From Candidatus Kaiserbacteria bacterium RIFCSPHIGHO2_12_FULL_53_13 (GTDB lineage: Bacteria; Patescibacteriota; Minisyncoccia; Phycocordibacterales; UBA2100): a stretch of DNA of 36,951 bases. Of the stretch, positions 17,575 to 26,882 are shown in pieces. The stretch spans positions 1 through 36,951 of the forward strand of contig MFLP01000006.1 in assembly GCA_001781555.1 (NCBI GenBank). Direction: 5' to 3'. Within the stretch, counting starts at the first letter, position 1, and every line of letters begins with the position of its first letter. Made by a program: the position numbers and the translations under genes. The notes below the pieces were generated by a model. The model worked only from the letters and a program-made list of their open reading frames with translations. It did not search any database and was not told where the DNA came from.

Positions 17575-18876
17575 ATGCACAAAAAGGCCTTCATAATCGC
17601 GATACTCCTTATCGCGCTCGGCGGTGGCGGATACTGGTGGTACGCGAATCAGACGGGTGCGGGTGAGCGTTACAAAACTCCGGAGGAAGCGGATGCATAC
17701 GTGCGCTTCGACATGGAGGCGTACGATATCATTCTCGCGAATTTCTGGAAGAAATCGTCTGACGCCGAGCTCGCCGATCTTTTCCGACTCTCGCTCGCAA
17801 AGGCGGCAAACATCAACCCCGACGCACTTGCGCTCCCGACTGCGGATCGCGAGGGCACCGTGAAAATACTCGCCGCCGCATTTGCAAAGACAGAGGGGGA
17901 ACAGAAAAAACAACTGGCACTCGATACCCTCATCGTCGCGCTCTACAATCTCCCTCCTGTTGGTCGTAGCGGCCTCCTTTCGTCTGGACAAGTTACCGAT
18001 CTCCGGAACGAAGAAAAGAATATAGATCCCGCAAGTAATCTCTATCAGGACTTAGGCGTGCAAAAAAGCGCAAGTGCGGACGAGGTGAACGATGCATTCG
18101 AGGAAAAGAAAGCGACACTTTCTGCGTCCACGTCGCCTCAGGCGAAAGCAGCACTCGAACAGGCGACATACGCGCATCAGGTGCTTGCCGATGCGGACTC
18201 CAAGGCGCGCTACGACGAAGCGAAAGTCGAGCCGACTGTGTTCGATCGTGTGCTCAGAGGCGGGACGCTCTACCTGTATGTCGAGAAGATATCTCCCACT
18301 ACACTCGCTGAATTCGCCGCGAGTGTTCTCAATGCCTCGACCACGCCCGCGCTCGACAGCATGATAATCGACCTGCGAGGAAATATCGGCGGCACGCTTG
18401 ATGTTGCGCAATACTTTCTCGGGCTGTTCCTAGGTGCAAATCAGTATTCTTTCGACCTTTTCCACCAGGACGACTATCAGGCGCAGAGGACAGCGATAAA
18501 CGCATTGCCTGAGTTGAAACGCTATCGTGAGGTCGCGGTTATAACGGACGGGATGACCCAATCGAGCGCGGAAGTCATCACCGCCGCGCTCAAGCGTTTC
18601 CGCTTGGCACGCGTCGTCGGCACTCCGACGCGCGGCTGGGGGACGGTGGAAAACACGTTTCCTCTTAAGACATCGATCGGGACGGAGACATACTCGCTTC
18701 TCCTCGTGCACAGTATTACTCTGCGCGACGACAATCAGCCGATAGAAGGGCGGGGAGTGGATCCGGACGTGAACACGAGCGATCCAAAGTGGAAAAAAGA
18801 ACTAAGTACTTACTTCCGCTCGCGTTCTCTCGTTGATGCACTCTCGCAAGAAGCGACCCAGCCGCCACTCCGTTAA
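17575..18876 (+). CDS. Membrane-anchored S41-peptidase-like protein with internal DnaJ-like (J) domain
   Basis: TM MHKKAFIIAILLIALGGGGYWWY; NLYQDLGVQKSASADEVNDAFEEKKATL...ATYAHQVLADADSKARYDEA (J-like); IIDLRGNIGGTLDVAQYFLGLFL...TQSSAEVITAAL...VVGTPTRGWGTVENTFPL (S41-like). Confidence 0.8.
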   Translation: MHKKAFIIAILLIALGGGGYWWYANQTGAGERYKTPEEADAYVRFDMEAYDIILANFWKKSSDAELADLFRLSLAKAANINPDALALPTADREGTVKILAAAFAKTEGEQKKQLALDTLIVALYNLPPVGRSGLLSSGQVTDLRNEEKNIDPASNLYQDLGVQKSASADEVNDAFEEKKATLSASTSPQAKAALEQATYAHQVLADADSKARYDEAKVEPTVFDRVLRGGTLYLYVEKISPTTLAEFAASVLNASTTPALDSMIIDLRGNIGGTLDVAQYFLGLFLGANQYSFDLFHQDDYQAQRTAINALPELKRYREVAVITDGMTQSSAEVITAALKRFRLARVVGTPTRGWGTVENTFPLKTSIGTETYSLLLVHSITLRDDNQPIEGRGVDPDVNTSDPKWKKELSTYFRSRSLVDALSQEATQPPLR

Positions 18877-18912
18877 TGGGGCTCAAAAGCGGCACTGTGT
18901 TAGCATATTCCA

Positions 18913-19875
18913 ATGCTCATCGACGATGTCACTGTTAAACTCGCTGGCGGTCATGGCGGCCGCGGTGCCGTGGCGTTCAACAAAGTGCGGCTTTCCCAAG
19001 GTCCTGTCGGAGGCGACGGAGGCGACGGAGGCAGCATATATTTCGAGGGTGTTTCCGATCTGACTATTCTCATACGGTTCGCGCACAGAAAAGAGATATC
19101 CGCACAGGACGGGAAGAACGGGCGCGGGCAATTCATCGACGGCCCGCGCGGCGGTGAGCTTACCTTGATGGTTCCCGTAGGGAGCACGATAACTAATCTC
19201 GATACGGGAAAAGTGGAAGAAATAACGAAAGTGGGCGAGCGCGTCTTGGCGGTCAAAGGCGGACACGGAGGAAAGGGAAATTTCAAGTTCAGGTCGCCGA
19301 CAAATACAACGCCGATGGAGTTCCAGGAAGGGCTTCCCGGCGAAGCGGCCACGTTCAGGATCGAACTGAAGCTTATCGCCGATGTCGGGCTAATAGGACT
19401 TCCGAACGCGGGGAAGTCATCACTGCTCAATGAGCTCACCGCCGCTAAAGCCAGGGTCGCGAATTACGCGTTCACGACTCTCGAACCTAATCTCGGCGCA
19501 TATTACGAACTCGTCCTCGCGGATATACCTGGGCTCATCGAGGGCGCGTCTTCGGGCAAAGGTCTCGGCATCAAATTTCTCAAACATATTGAACGGACAA
19601 GCGTCTTATTCCACCTCATCTCTGCCGAGTCGGAAGACCCGGCGCGGGATTACGAAATTATCCGCTCCGAATTGAAGGCCCACAGCCCCCAGCTCTCGAA
19701 GAAGATCGAATACATATTCCTGACGAAGACCGATATGCTCGCCCCGCAAGAATTGAAGGAGAAATTAGCGGTGCTTGAGAAAATAGGATTGCACGCTATC
19801 CCCATATCTATCCTCGATACGGCTAGCATTGAGCAAGTTAGAAAGATACTCAACAAGATCAAATCCGAGAAGTAG
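18913..19875 (+). CDS. obg: Obg family GTPase
   Basis: Gly-rich Obg domain (GGHGGRGAVAFNKVRLSQGPVGGDGGDGGSIYF), G1 GLPNAGKSSLLN, DIPGLIEGASSGKGLGIKFLKHIERT. Confidence 0.96.
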   Translation: MLIDDVTVKLAGGHGGRGAVAFNKVRLSQGPVGGDGGDGGSIYFEGVSDLTILIRFAHRKEISAQDGKNGRGQFIDGPRGGELTLMVPVGSTITNLDTGKVEEITKVGERVLAVKGGHGGKGNFKFRSPTNTTPMEFQEGLPGEAATFRIELKLIADVGLIGLPNAGKSSLLNELTAAKARVANYAFTTLEPNLGAYYELVLADIPGLIEGASSGKGLGIKFLKHIERTSVLFHLISAESEDPARDYEIIRSELKAHSPQLSKKIEYIFLTKTDMLAPQELKEKLAVLEKIGLHAIPISILDTASIEQVRKILNKIKSEK

Positions 19876-19966
19876 AAGGATATACGCCATCCTCTTATCG
19901 GCTTATTCTCTGATTGCCGCAACGGTGTTGACTTTGCCGATGAAATGTATTATTATTGTTATTCTT

Positions 19967-20137
19967 ATGAATGTTCCATCTAAATCATTCCAGTGGCGAG
20001 GCAAGTGGGTAGAAAAACCGCAGCGCGCGAAAGCGCCTGTGTGCGCCTGCGGCAATAAGTACATAAAAACCCGGGAAAATCAGAAGCGATGCATCAGGTG
20101 CATATACGATCCCCAAAAATCAGGAATTAAGCAGTAA
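19967..20137 (+). CDS. Small zinc-ribbon-like protein
   Basis: MNVPSKSFQWRGKWVEKPQRAKAPVCACGNKYIKTRENQKRCIRCIYDPQKSGIKQ; CxC ... CxxC. Confidence 0.45.
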   Translation: MNVPSKSFQWRGKWVEKPQRAKAPVCACGNKYIKTRENQKRCIRCIYDPQKSGIKQ

Positions 20138-20152
20138 TTCTTTGTTATAATT

Positions 20153-20551
20153 ATGCCATCCATGAACTCTCCGTTCTCGGCATATGCTCCGGTCGTCCTT
20201 CGGTTCGCACTCTCCGCCCTGTTCCTATGGTTCGGCTTGTCACAGATAACGAACCCCGCTGCATGGATCGCGTGGGTACCCGAATGGACGATCTCAATCC
20301 TAGGATTAAACTCGGCCACCATCGTTCTTCTGAACGGCGGTTTTGAAACGATTTTCGGCATTCTTCTCGCCGTTGGTATTTGGACTCGCTGGGTTGCTTT
20401 GCTTCTAGCGCTCCATCTTTTCTTTATTGCCTACGAAGTGGGCTACAACGACACCGGTATTCGCGATCTCGCTCTCGCCATCTCAACGCTCGCCGTCTCG
20501 CTTTTCGGCCCTGATAAATTCACTCTTGATGATAAAAGAAAGAATATTTAA
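20153..20551 (+). CDS. DoxX-like membrane protein (second copy in window)
   Basis: VVLRFALSALFLWFGLSQITNPAAW...LLNGGFETIFGILLAVGIWTRWVALLLALHLF; start 20153 or 20162. Confidence 0.78.
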   Translation: MPSMNSPFSAYAPVVLRFALSALFLWFGLSQITNPAAWIAWVPEWTISILGLNSATIVLLNGGFETIFGILLAVGIWTRWVALLLALHLFFIAYEVGYNDTGIRDLALAISTLAVSLFGPDKFTLDDKRKNI

Positions 20552-20627
20552 CCTAAGAACTGTAGTATAATCAACGAATCATGTTCGCCGCCCACATTAC
20601 TAATATTCTTTGCTAGAATTAAACATT

Positions 20628-22055
20628 ATGTCGGACTTAGGCGAGAAGTGCGGCGTATTCGGAGTTTTCGGGCGCGGATTGGATGTGTCGCGGATAACAT
20701 TCTTCGGCTTGTTCGCGCTCCAGCATCGCGGGCAGGAAAGTTCCGGCATAGCTACTTCTGATGGAGGAGAGCGCATCGCGTGCCACAAGGGCATGGGGCT
20801 GGTCTCACAAGTATTTTCTGAAGAAGTGATGCAGAAATTGACCGGACATATTGCCATAGGACATAATAGATATTCGACGGCTGGCGGTTCTCACGTAGAC
20901 CATGCACAGCCGACGATCGTGGGCAATTGGAGCATAGCTCTCGCACATAACGGCAATCTTCCTAGCACGGTCGCTCTTGAAGAATTTCTGCACGGCAAGC
21001 AGATAGAAACTGAAAAACTTTCCGACTCGCGGATGATAGCAGAAGCAATTGGCGTCCTCGTCAAAGAGGGCGCTTCGCTTGAGGAAGCAATTAAGAAAGC
21101 GTATCCGCTCATGACAGGTGCGTTTTCTATCCTCATCATGTCGAAAGATAAGCTTATTGCAGTACGCGATGAATGCGGCATTCGCCCGCTCTCTATCGCG
21201 ACATTGAACGGAGGTTTTGTATTTTCCTCTGAAACATGCGCATTTCAAACAGTGGGCGCAGATTTTATCCGTGATGTAAATCCAGGCGAAATGGTTGTGA
21301 TCGATGAAAATGGTTTGCATAGTGAACAGCTCGTAGCTCCGAATCCTAAGATGGACATCTTTGAGTTCGTCTATTTTGCGCGTCCGGACAGTCATTTGCT
21401 CGGAAAATCTGTCTACAGCGTGCGGAGAAATTTCGGGGTACAGCTAGCCAAAGAATATCCTCTGCGAGCCGACGTCATAATTCCAGTTCCTGAAACCGCG
21501 ATTCCCGTTGCGATTGGATACGCGAATGAATCGGGAATACCGCTCGAGATGGGCTTAACAAAGAATCGGTACATTCACCGCACATTTATTGAACCAGAAC
21601 AACACATCAGGGATCAGGGCGTTAAAGCTAAACTAACGCCGATTGCCGAAGTTATTAAGGGCAAGCGCGTCGCCGTTATCGACGATTCCATCGTCCGCGG
21701 CACGACCTCTCGAAAGATAGTTGAGATGTTATTCGGGGCAGGTGCGTCCGAAGTTCATTTTCTCGTATCATCGCCGCCCATCATGTTCCCGGATTTCTAT
21801 GGCATTGATACGCCGAAACAGAAAAATCTCTTGGCATCTGAGAAGTCTATTCCTGAAATGAAAGAATATCTCGGCGCGACATCGCTGCAGTTCCTCTCAT
21901 ATCAAGGAATGATTAAAGCCACCGGCATTCCGGAAGACCAGTTTTCCACCTCGTGCTTCACCGGCGAGTATCCGATAGATATAAAGGAACGCATGAAGGA
22001 AATCGTGGCGAAGAAAGTTTGTTATACGCCATTTTCGAATGAGCACCATGCGTAA
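20628..22055 (+). CDS. purF: Amidophosphoribosyltransferase
   Basis: MSDLGEK-CGVFGVFG (short propeptide then catalytic Cys), LQHRGQESSGIATSDG, IGHNRYSTAGGS, VAVIDDSIVRGTTSRKIVEML PRPP motif. Confidence 0.96.
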   Translation: MSDLGEKCGVFGVFGRGLDVSRITFFGLFALQHRGQESSGIATSDGGERIACHKGMGLVSQVFSEEVMQKLTGHIAIGHNRYSTAGGSHVDHAQPTIVGNWSIALAHNGNLPSTVALEEFLHGKQIETEKLSDSRMIAEAIGVLVKEGASLEEAIKKAYPLMTGAFSILIMSKDKLIAVRDECGIRPLSIATLNGGFVFSSETCAFQTVGADFIRDVNPGEMVVIDENGLHSEQLVAPNPKMDIFEFVYFARPDSHLLGKSVYSVRRNFGVQLAKEYPLRADVIIPVPETAIPVAIGYANESGIPLEMGLTKNRYIHRTFIEPEQHIRDQGVKAKLTPIAEVIKGKRVAVIDDSIVRGTTSRKIVEMLFGAGASEVHFLVSSPPIMFPDFYGIDTPKQKNLLASEKSIPEMKEYLGATSLQFLSYQGMIKATGIPEDQFSTSCFTGEYPIDIKERMKEIVAKKVCYTPFSNEHHA

Positions 22056-22138
22056 CTATAAGTGTTGTGCTAAAAAGAGAGGATTCCGTCGTTTTAACAG
22101 TGAGTCTTTATAGGTCAACAGTGTGTTATTATCTTTCC

Positions 22139-23332
22139 ATGATAAGAAAAATAAGGATCGAAAATTTCAGGAGCATAGCAGATAGCGGAGACGTTTACCT
22201 GCCTAAGTTCGGGGCAATAATAGGTAAAAATGCATCTGGAAAGTCAAATTTCCTTTCCGCAATCGCGTTTCTTAAAGAATTAGTAACGGGAGTTGATATT
22301 GGTACAGCTATTAACGGTATAACACCCATGACATCAGAATTCTTTTATGTCACGGGCAGTCCTAATCGTCCCGCCGCATCTACCCTTATTTCGACCTTTA
22401 AATTTACTATTGAAACTGACTCTGGTCGACATTTTGAATTCACTTATCAAGTCGGTCTTAATTCTACGAAACAACCACCATTCTTTATCAATTCTGAGAC
22501 ACTTATTGAAATTGTAAATGGTTCTGAAAAATCAATTTACACTCGTGAGGGTGAAAATGTATTCGGCGAGGGTACAAGCTCTCCGACAAAAATTCTGCTA
22601 AATCGGTTAGCTTTAGCGTCTCATCCTGACGAGAGTTCTCAACAGGTCGCGAATGCTATACGTTCATATACGATTATCAATGAACAGCCAAAATTAAGAG
22701 GTGACGCAATTTTGGTCAGTGAGAATCGAATAGACACAAATACAGTTGAGGGACTTGCCGTATCTTTGCAGAAAAAAGACCGAGAGTTATTTAATGCGGC
22801 AATGGCTTGCATAAAGAAAATCATACCTTTATTTGAAGGAGCGCAGATACAAGCCATTGAATCTTCAACGGCCAGTGATTCTGTTGATATTAATTCAGAA
22901 GAAAAGAAAAATCCGAAACTATTTTTTGTACTATGGTCTTATAAGGGTTTTGTACCACATTCTTCTGCTAGCTTATCTAATGGAGATCGACGCACAATCT
23001 TTCTGATGTTGAGTTTGTTCAATTCAAGAAGTAAGTCTTTTTTTATTGCAGAGGAAATAGAGAACGGTATGCATTATCAACGACTGGCAAAAATCGTCGA
23101 TCAGCTAAGAACATATGGTAATGTTAAAGAAATTCAAGTACTCTTCACTACTCATAGCAATGAAATTCTTGCGGCATTGATGCTTGACGAGGTTCTCTAT
23201 TGCAGAAAAGAACCTGAAAAAGGATCTTTATTGACTGCAATTAAAGAAACTGCGCAGTACGAGATAATAAAAGAAGAATTACGCGGGGGTAGTACAGCAG
23301 CTGATGTTGTTAATTCGGGGATGTTTGAGTGA
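22139..23332 (+). CDS. AAA family ATPase (AAA15/OLD-like SMC-type head)
   Basis: MIRKIRIENFRSIADSGDVYLPKFGAIIGKNASGKSNFLSAI (Walker A), SASLSNGDRRTIFLMLSLF (signature-like), FFIAEEIENGMH (Walker B-like), LFTTHSNEIL (H-loop). Start set at 22139 by the -10 at 22127-22132. Confidence 0.88.
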   Translation: MIRKIRIENFRSIADSGDVYLPKFGAIIGKNASGKSNFLSAIAFLKELVTGVDIGTAINGITPMTSEFFYVTGSPNRPAASTLISTFKFTIETDSGRHFEFTYQVGLNSTKQPPFFINSETLIEIVNGSEKSIYTREGENVFGEGTSSPTKILLNRLALASHPDESSQQVANAIRSYTIINEQPKLRGDAILVSENRIDTNTVEGLAVSLQKKDRELFNAAMACIKKIIPLFEGAQIQAIESSTASDSVDINSEEKKNPKLFFVLWSYKGFVPHSSASLSNGDRRTIFLMLSLFNSRSKSFFIAEEIENGMHYQRLAKIVDQLRTYGNVKEIQVLFTTHSNEILAALMLDEVLYCRKEPEKGSLLTAIKETAQYEIIKEELRGGSTAADVVNSGMFE

Positions 23333-23937
23333 TCATGCCTAATCTACCGAGAAAGATTCGGGTAGGATTTCTAGGCGAGAATGATACCGATTTCGCTGTA
23401 ATGGAAATATTGATGTCTCGCGTTCTTGATCCTAGACTCTTACCCGTTATTCAGTTCGTTGGCCAAAAGACCAGAACGTCAATTCTTGGATATGTAAGGG
23501 CTTATCTTCATATCTTTTTTGAAAATCCAATTGAAACTGAGAACATGGCTCTAGCGATATTTGTTACCGATCAGGACTGGGATGCCCGTTCTCGAAGAGA
23601 TACGATTATAGAAACCATAGAATCCTATAATCCAACATATATTGATAAGTGCGCTGTAGGCGTTCCAAATCCTCATATAGAAGCATGGTTAATTGCTGAC
23701 CGAGACAATACAAAACGCATCTTTAATTTTCCATCCGGCAGAGCTTTTCCCAGGAAAATCTCACCAAAAGACTTCCTTCTCGGCCTCATCAGTCAACAGA
23801 CCGGAGTCGATACTATGTCCAGAGAAGACGCCTATAAGAAATTGGCAAATACATCTTCCATTAAGATAATGCGCTCGCATTGTAAAGATTTTAATCAATT
23901 TTGTGAAGATCTGACTTCTAAGAGCAAGATTTTGTAG
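23329..23937 (+). CDS. DUF4276/TOPRIM-like partner of the AAA ATPase (putative nuclease-type effector)
   Basis: GENDTDFAVMEIL ... LAIFVTDQDWDARSRRDTI ... GVPNPHIEAWLIADRDN; GTGA overlap with the ATPase stop codon (alternative ATG at 23335). Confidence 0.65.
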   Translation: MIMPNLPRKIRVGFLGENDTDFAVMEILMSRVLDPRLLPVIQFVGQKTRTSILGYVRAYLHIFFENPIETENMALAIFVTDQDWDARSRRDTIIETIESYNPTYIDKCAVGVPNPHIEAWLIADRDNTKRIFNFPSGRAFPRKISPKDFLLGLISQQTGVDTMSREDAYKKLANTSSIKIMRSHCKDFNQFCEDLTSKSKIL

Positions 23938-24002
23938 ACCATACGCTATCGGTCATTCGAGTTGCTAGACGAGAGAGAAGGATTCTAGTAATCTTCGGTA
24001 AT

Positions 24003-25238
24003 ATGTATATACCAAGCGGCAAGATACTGAAAAATTATGCCGATGTGCTCGTGAATTTCGCCTTGGGCGGCGGGAAGGGTATCAAGAAGGGCGAAGTCGT
24101 GCGGCTCTCCGCATCGGAGTCCGCGAAGCCGCTCTTCCTTGCGGTGCATAACGCGATCGTGGACGCGGGGGGACACGTGCTTTCGCACTACTCTCCCGAC
24201 GACGAACAGGGCGATAAGCGTCGCAACGAAAGCTTCACGCGCTATTTCTACGAGCACGCGCAGCCGCACCAGATAAAGTATTTCCCGGCAAAATATCTCA
24301 AAGGCGTCGTCGAGCAGATGGACCACTCCGTCTTTCTTCTGGCCGAAAAAGACCCGCATGCCCTGAAGGGCGTCGACCCGAAAAAAATCATGCAACGCGG
24401 GGTCGCCCTGAAGCCGTTTATGGATTGGCGGCACGAGAAGGAATGGAAAGGGAAGTTCACGTGGACGATCGCGTTGTACGGCACACCCGCAATGGCGCGT
24501 GAAGCGGGGCTCTCCGAGAAAGAGTATTGGAACCAGATAATCAAGGCATGCTTCTTGGACGAGAAGAATCCTATCGCGAAGTGGAAGCAGGTCTACCGAC
24601 AGATTGAGACATACCGCCGGAGGCTCAATCAGCTCTCGCCGAAGATAGACCGCCTGCACGCGGTGGGACCCGATATGGACCTGTGGGTGAAGCTCGGCGA
24701 AAAAAGATCGTGGCTCGCGGGCTCCGGCCGGAATATCCCGAGTTTCGAGATATTCACCTCGCCCGACTGGCGCGGCACCAACGGCTGGATACGGTTCAAT
24801 CAGCCGCTCTACCGCTACAGCAACAAGATCACGGGCATAGAACTGTGGTTCAAAGACGGTCTCGTGGTGAAAAGCAAAGCGAAGACGAATGAAAAACTCT
24901 TGAAAGAAATGATAGCGACCAAGGGCGCGAACCGAATCGGCGAGTACTCGCTCACGGACAGTCGCCACTCGCGCATCACCAAATTCATGGCGGAGACGCT
25001 TTTCGACGAGAACATGGGCGGGCCTTTCGGCAACACGCACTTGGCACTTGGCATGTCATACCGCGATACCTACGCGGGCGACGTCTCGAAATTGACGACG
25101 AAGCAGGCGGAGGCGCTCGGCTTCAACGATTCGTCCGTACACACCGATATCATCTCGACGACCAAGCGCACGGTCACAGCGCATCTCAAGAACGGAACGA
25201 AAAAGATGATCTACAAGAACGGCCGGTTCGTCCTCTAG
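24003..25238 (+). CDS. M29-family aminopeptidase
   Basis: YADVLVNFALGGGKGIKKGEVVRLSASESAKPLFLAVHNAIVDAGGHV ... TGIELWFKDGLVV ... LFDENMGGPFGNTHLALGMSY ... HTDII. Confidence 0.85.
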   Translation: MYIPSGKILKNYADVLVNFALGGGKGIKKGEVVRLSASESAKPLFLAVHNAIVDAGGHVLSHYSPDDEQGDKRRNESFTRYFYEHAQPHQIKYFPAKYLKGVVEQMDHSVFLLAEKDPHALKGVDPKKIMQRGVALKPFMDWRHEKEWKGKFTWTIALYGTPAMAREAGLSEKEYWNQIIKACFLDEKNPIAKWKQVYRQIETYRRRLNQLSPKIDRLHAVGPDMDLWVKLGEKRSWLAGSGRNIPSFEIFTSPDWRGTNGWIRFNQPLYRYSNKITGIELWFKDGLVVKSKAKTNEKLLKEMIATKGANRIGEYSLTDSRHSRITKFMAETLFDENMGGPFGNTHLALGMSYRDTYAGDVSKLTTKQAEALGFNDSSVHTDIISTTKRTVTAHLKNGTKKMIYKNGRFVL

Positions 25239-25253
25239 TTCCGTATTTGCAGT

Positions 25254-25808
25254 ATGAAGCTTCAGTTCACAACCGGTTGGCTGAAATTCGCGATCGGCTG
25301 GGTCGGCGTATTCCTTTTCCGGCTGATACCATTCCGCCCGCCGAATTTTGAGCCGATGCTCGCCACGGTTATGCCATTCTCGAAACGCTACGGTTTACTA
25401 GGCAGTTTCTTGTTCGGATTCCTCGGCATCGTACTTTTCGATGCCGTAACATCGGGCTGGGGCGTCTGGACCGCCGTGACCGCGGTCGCCTACGGCCTCC
25501 TCGGCGTCGGGGCGCATGCCTATTTCAAGAATCGCGAGGCATCGAGGGGGAATTTTCTCCGTTTTGGCATCGTCGGCACCGTCCTCTACGATGCGGCGAC
25601 GGGCCTCACCATTGGCCCGATTTTCCAAGGCCAGCCGTTCATGGTCGCGCTTATGGGACAAATACCGTTCACACTAATGCATCTATTGGGGACTATCGTA
25701 TTCGCTATCACCGTGAGCCCGGCGCTTTACCGATGGGTGATCCAGAACGAAACACTTGAGATTCCGGTACTGTGGACAAAGGTTCGCGCGGCGACTGGCG
25801 TGAAATAA
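25254..25808 (+). CDS. Membrane protein, ECF-transporter S-component-like
   Basis: RLIPFRPPNFEPMLATVMPFSKRYGLLGSFLFGFLGIVLFDAVTSGWGVWTAVTAVAYGLLG; multi-TM. Confidence 0.6.
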   Translation: MKLQFTTGWLKFAIGWVGVFLFRLIPFRPPNFEPMLATVMPFSKRYGLLGSFLFGFLGIVLFDAVTSGWGVWTAVTAVAYGLLGVGAHAYFKNREASRGNFLRFGIVGTVLYDAATGLTIGPIFQGQPFMVALMGQIPFTLMHLLGTIVFAITVSPALYRWVIQNETLEIPVLWTKVRAATGVK

Positions 25809-25916
25809 AAATCGCGCTACACTCGGATGTGATGCATCACGCCCCGTCACCACATTTTGGCATGACCGTGCTGAAAGAACTCATGTTGAGCGATGATGTA
25901 GAATACATGCACTTGT

Positions 25917-26882
25917 ATGGTTGATGGAATGCACAAGGGGCACGGTAGAAGCAATGCCAAAGTTGGTGCGGGGCACGTCGTCGAAACCCAGCAGTTCGAT
26001 AGGGAGACAATCGAGAAACTCTTTAAACTCGCCGATTCGCTTGAGGGCGTCCGGGAAGAATCGCTCAAGGGGAAGATCATGGCCGCGCTCTTCTATGAGC
26101 CGTCGACACGCACGCGCTTGTCGTTCGAATCCGCGATGCTCCATCTGGGCGGCTCCGTCATAACAATGGAGAACGGTAGTGAATCGTCTTCGGCGACGAA
26201 AGGAGAGACACTCGAAGATTCCACGCGCGTAGTGAATCATTACGCCGACGTCATCGTCATGCGGCATCCCGAAGCCGGCGCGTCTGCGCGCGCGGCGGCG
26301 GTATCGAAAGTACCCGTTATCAATGCAGGAGACGGTGCAGGGCAGCATCCGACACAATCACTCCTCGATCTGTACACGATCAGACGCGAGCTCGGCCGCA
26401 CGGATGACATCCGCATTGCGTTCGTGGGAGACTTGAAGTACGGCCGCGCTGCCCGTTCGCTCGGATATCTGTTGGCGAAATTCAAGAATATCCACATGAC
26501 ATTCGTGTCGTCCGAAGCGCTCAAGATGGGCGATGACATCAAGACGTACCTCAAAAAGCACAAGGTCACCTATGATGAAACGGAGAAATTCGAAGACGCG
26601 ATGCATAAATGCGATGTTATGTATCAGACACGCATCCAAAAAGAACGATTTGCGAGCCAGGAGGAATATCAGAAATTCAAAGGCGTCTACATCATCAATC
26701 GCAAGCTTGCGGATTCGATGAAAAAGGGCGCCATTATCATCCATCCGCTCCCGCGCGTGGGTGAGATAACTCCGGAGGTGGACGACTCGCCGCACGCCGT
26801 GTATTTCAAGCAGGTAGGATACGGTCTCCTCATCCGGATGGCGCTCTTGAAGACGATCCTCGGCGGTCGTAAGATGAAGTAA
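25917..26882 (+). CDS. pyrB: Aspartate carbamoyltransferase, catalytic chain
   Basis: LFYEPSTRTRLSFESAMLHLGGSVI; NAGDGAGQHPTQSLLDLYTI; IAFVGDLKYGRAARSLGYLL; HPLPRVGEITPEVD. Confidence 0.95.
   Translation: MVDGMHKGHGRSNAKVGAGHVVETQQFDRETIEKLFKLADSLEGVREESLKGKIMAALFYEPSTRTRLSFESAMLHLGGSVITMENGSESSSATKGETLEDSTRVVNHYADVIVMRHPEAGASARAAAVSKVPVINAGDGAGQHPTQSLLDLYTIRRELGRTDDIRIAFVGDLKYGRAARSLGYLLAKFKNIHMTFVSSEALKMGDDIKTYLKKHKVTYDETEKFEDAMHKCDVMYQTRIQKERFASQEEYQKFKGVYIINRKLADSMKKGAIIIHPLPRVGEITPEVDDSPHAVYFKQVGYGLLIRMALLKTILGGRKMK

Noticed and set aside
19005-19035. GGAGGCGAC tandem repeat
   Set aside because: Encodes the normal glycine-rich GGDGGDGG segment of Obg, not an independent repeat element.
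18951-19439. Minus-strand 162-aa ORF within obg
   Set aside because: Antisense to the conserved Obg Gly-rich domain; composition reflects reverse complement of Gly codons (Pro/Ser-rich).
3245-20551. Two DoxX genes as a recent duplication
   Set aside because: The two proteins share only family-level features and differ clearly in sequence; no sign of a recent copy.
23985-25040. Long 351-aa minus-strand ORF opposite the M29 aminopeptidase
   Set aside because: Shadow ORF in GC-rich coding DNA; Arg/His/Leu-rich low-complexity translation with no recognisable domain, while the plus strand has a clear family.
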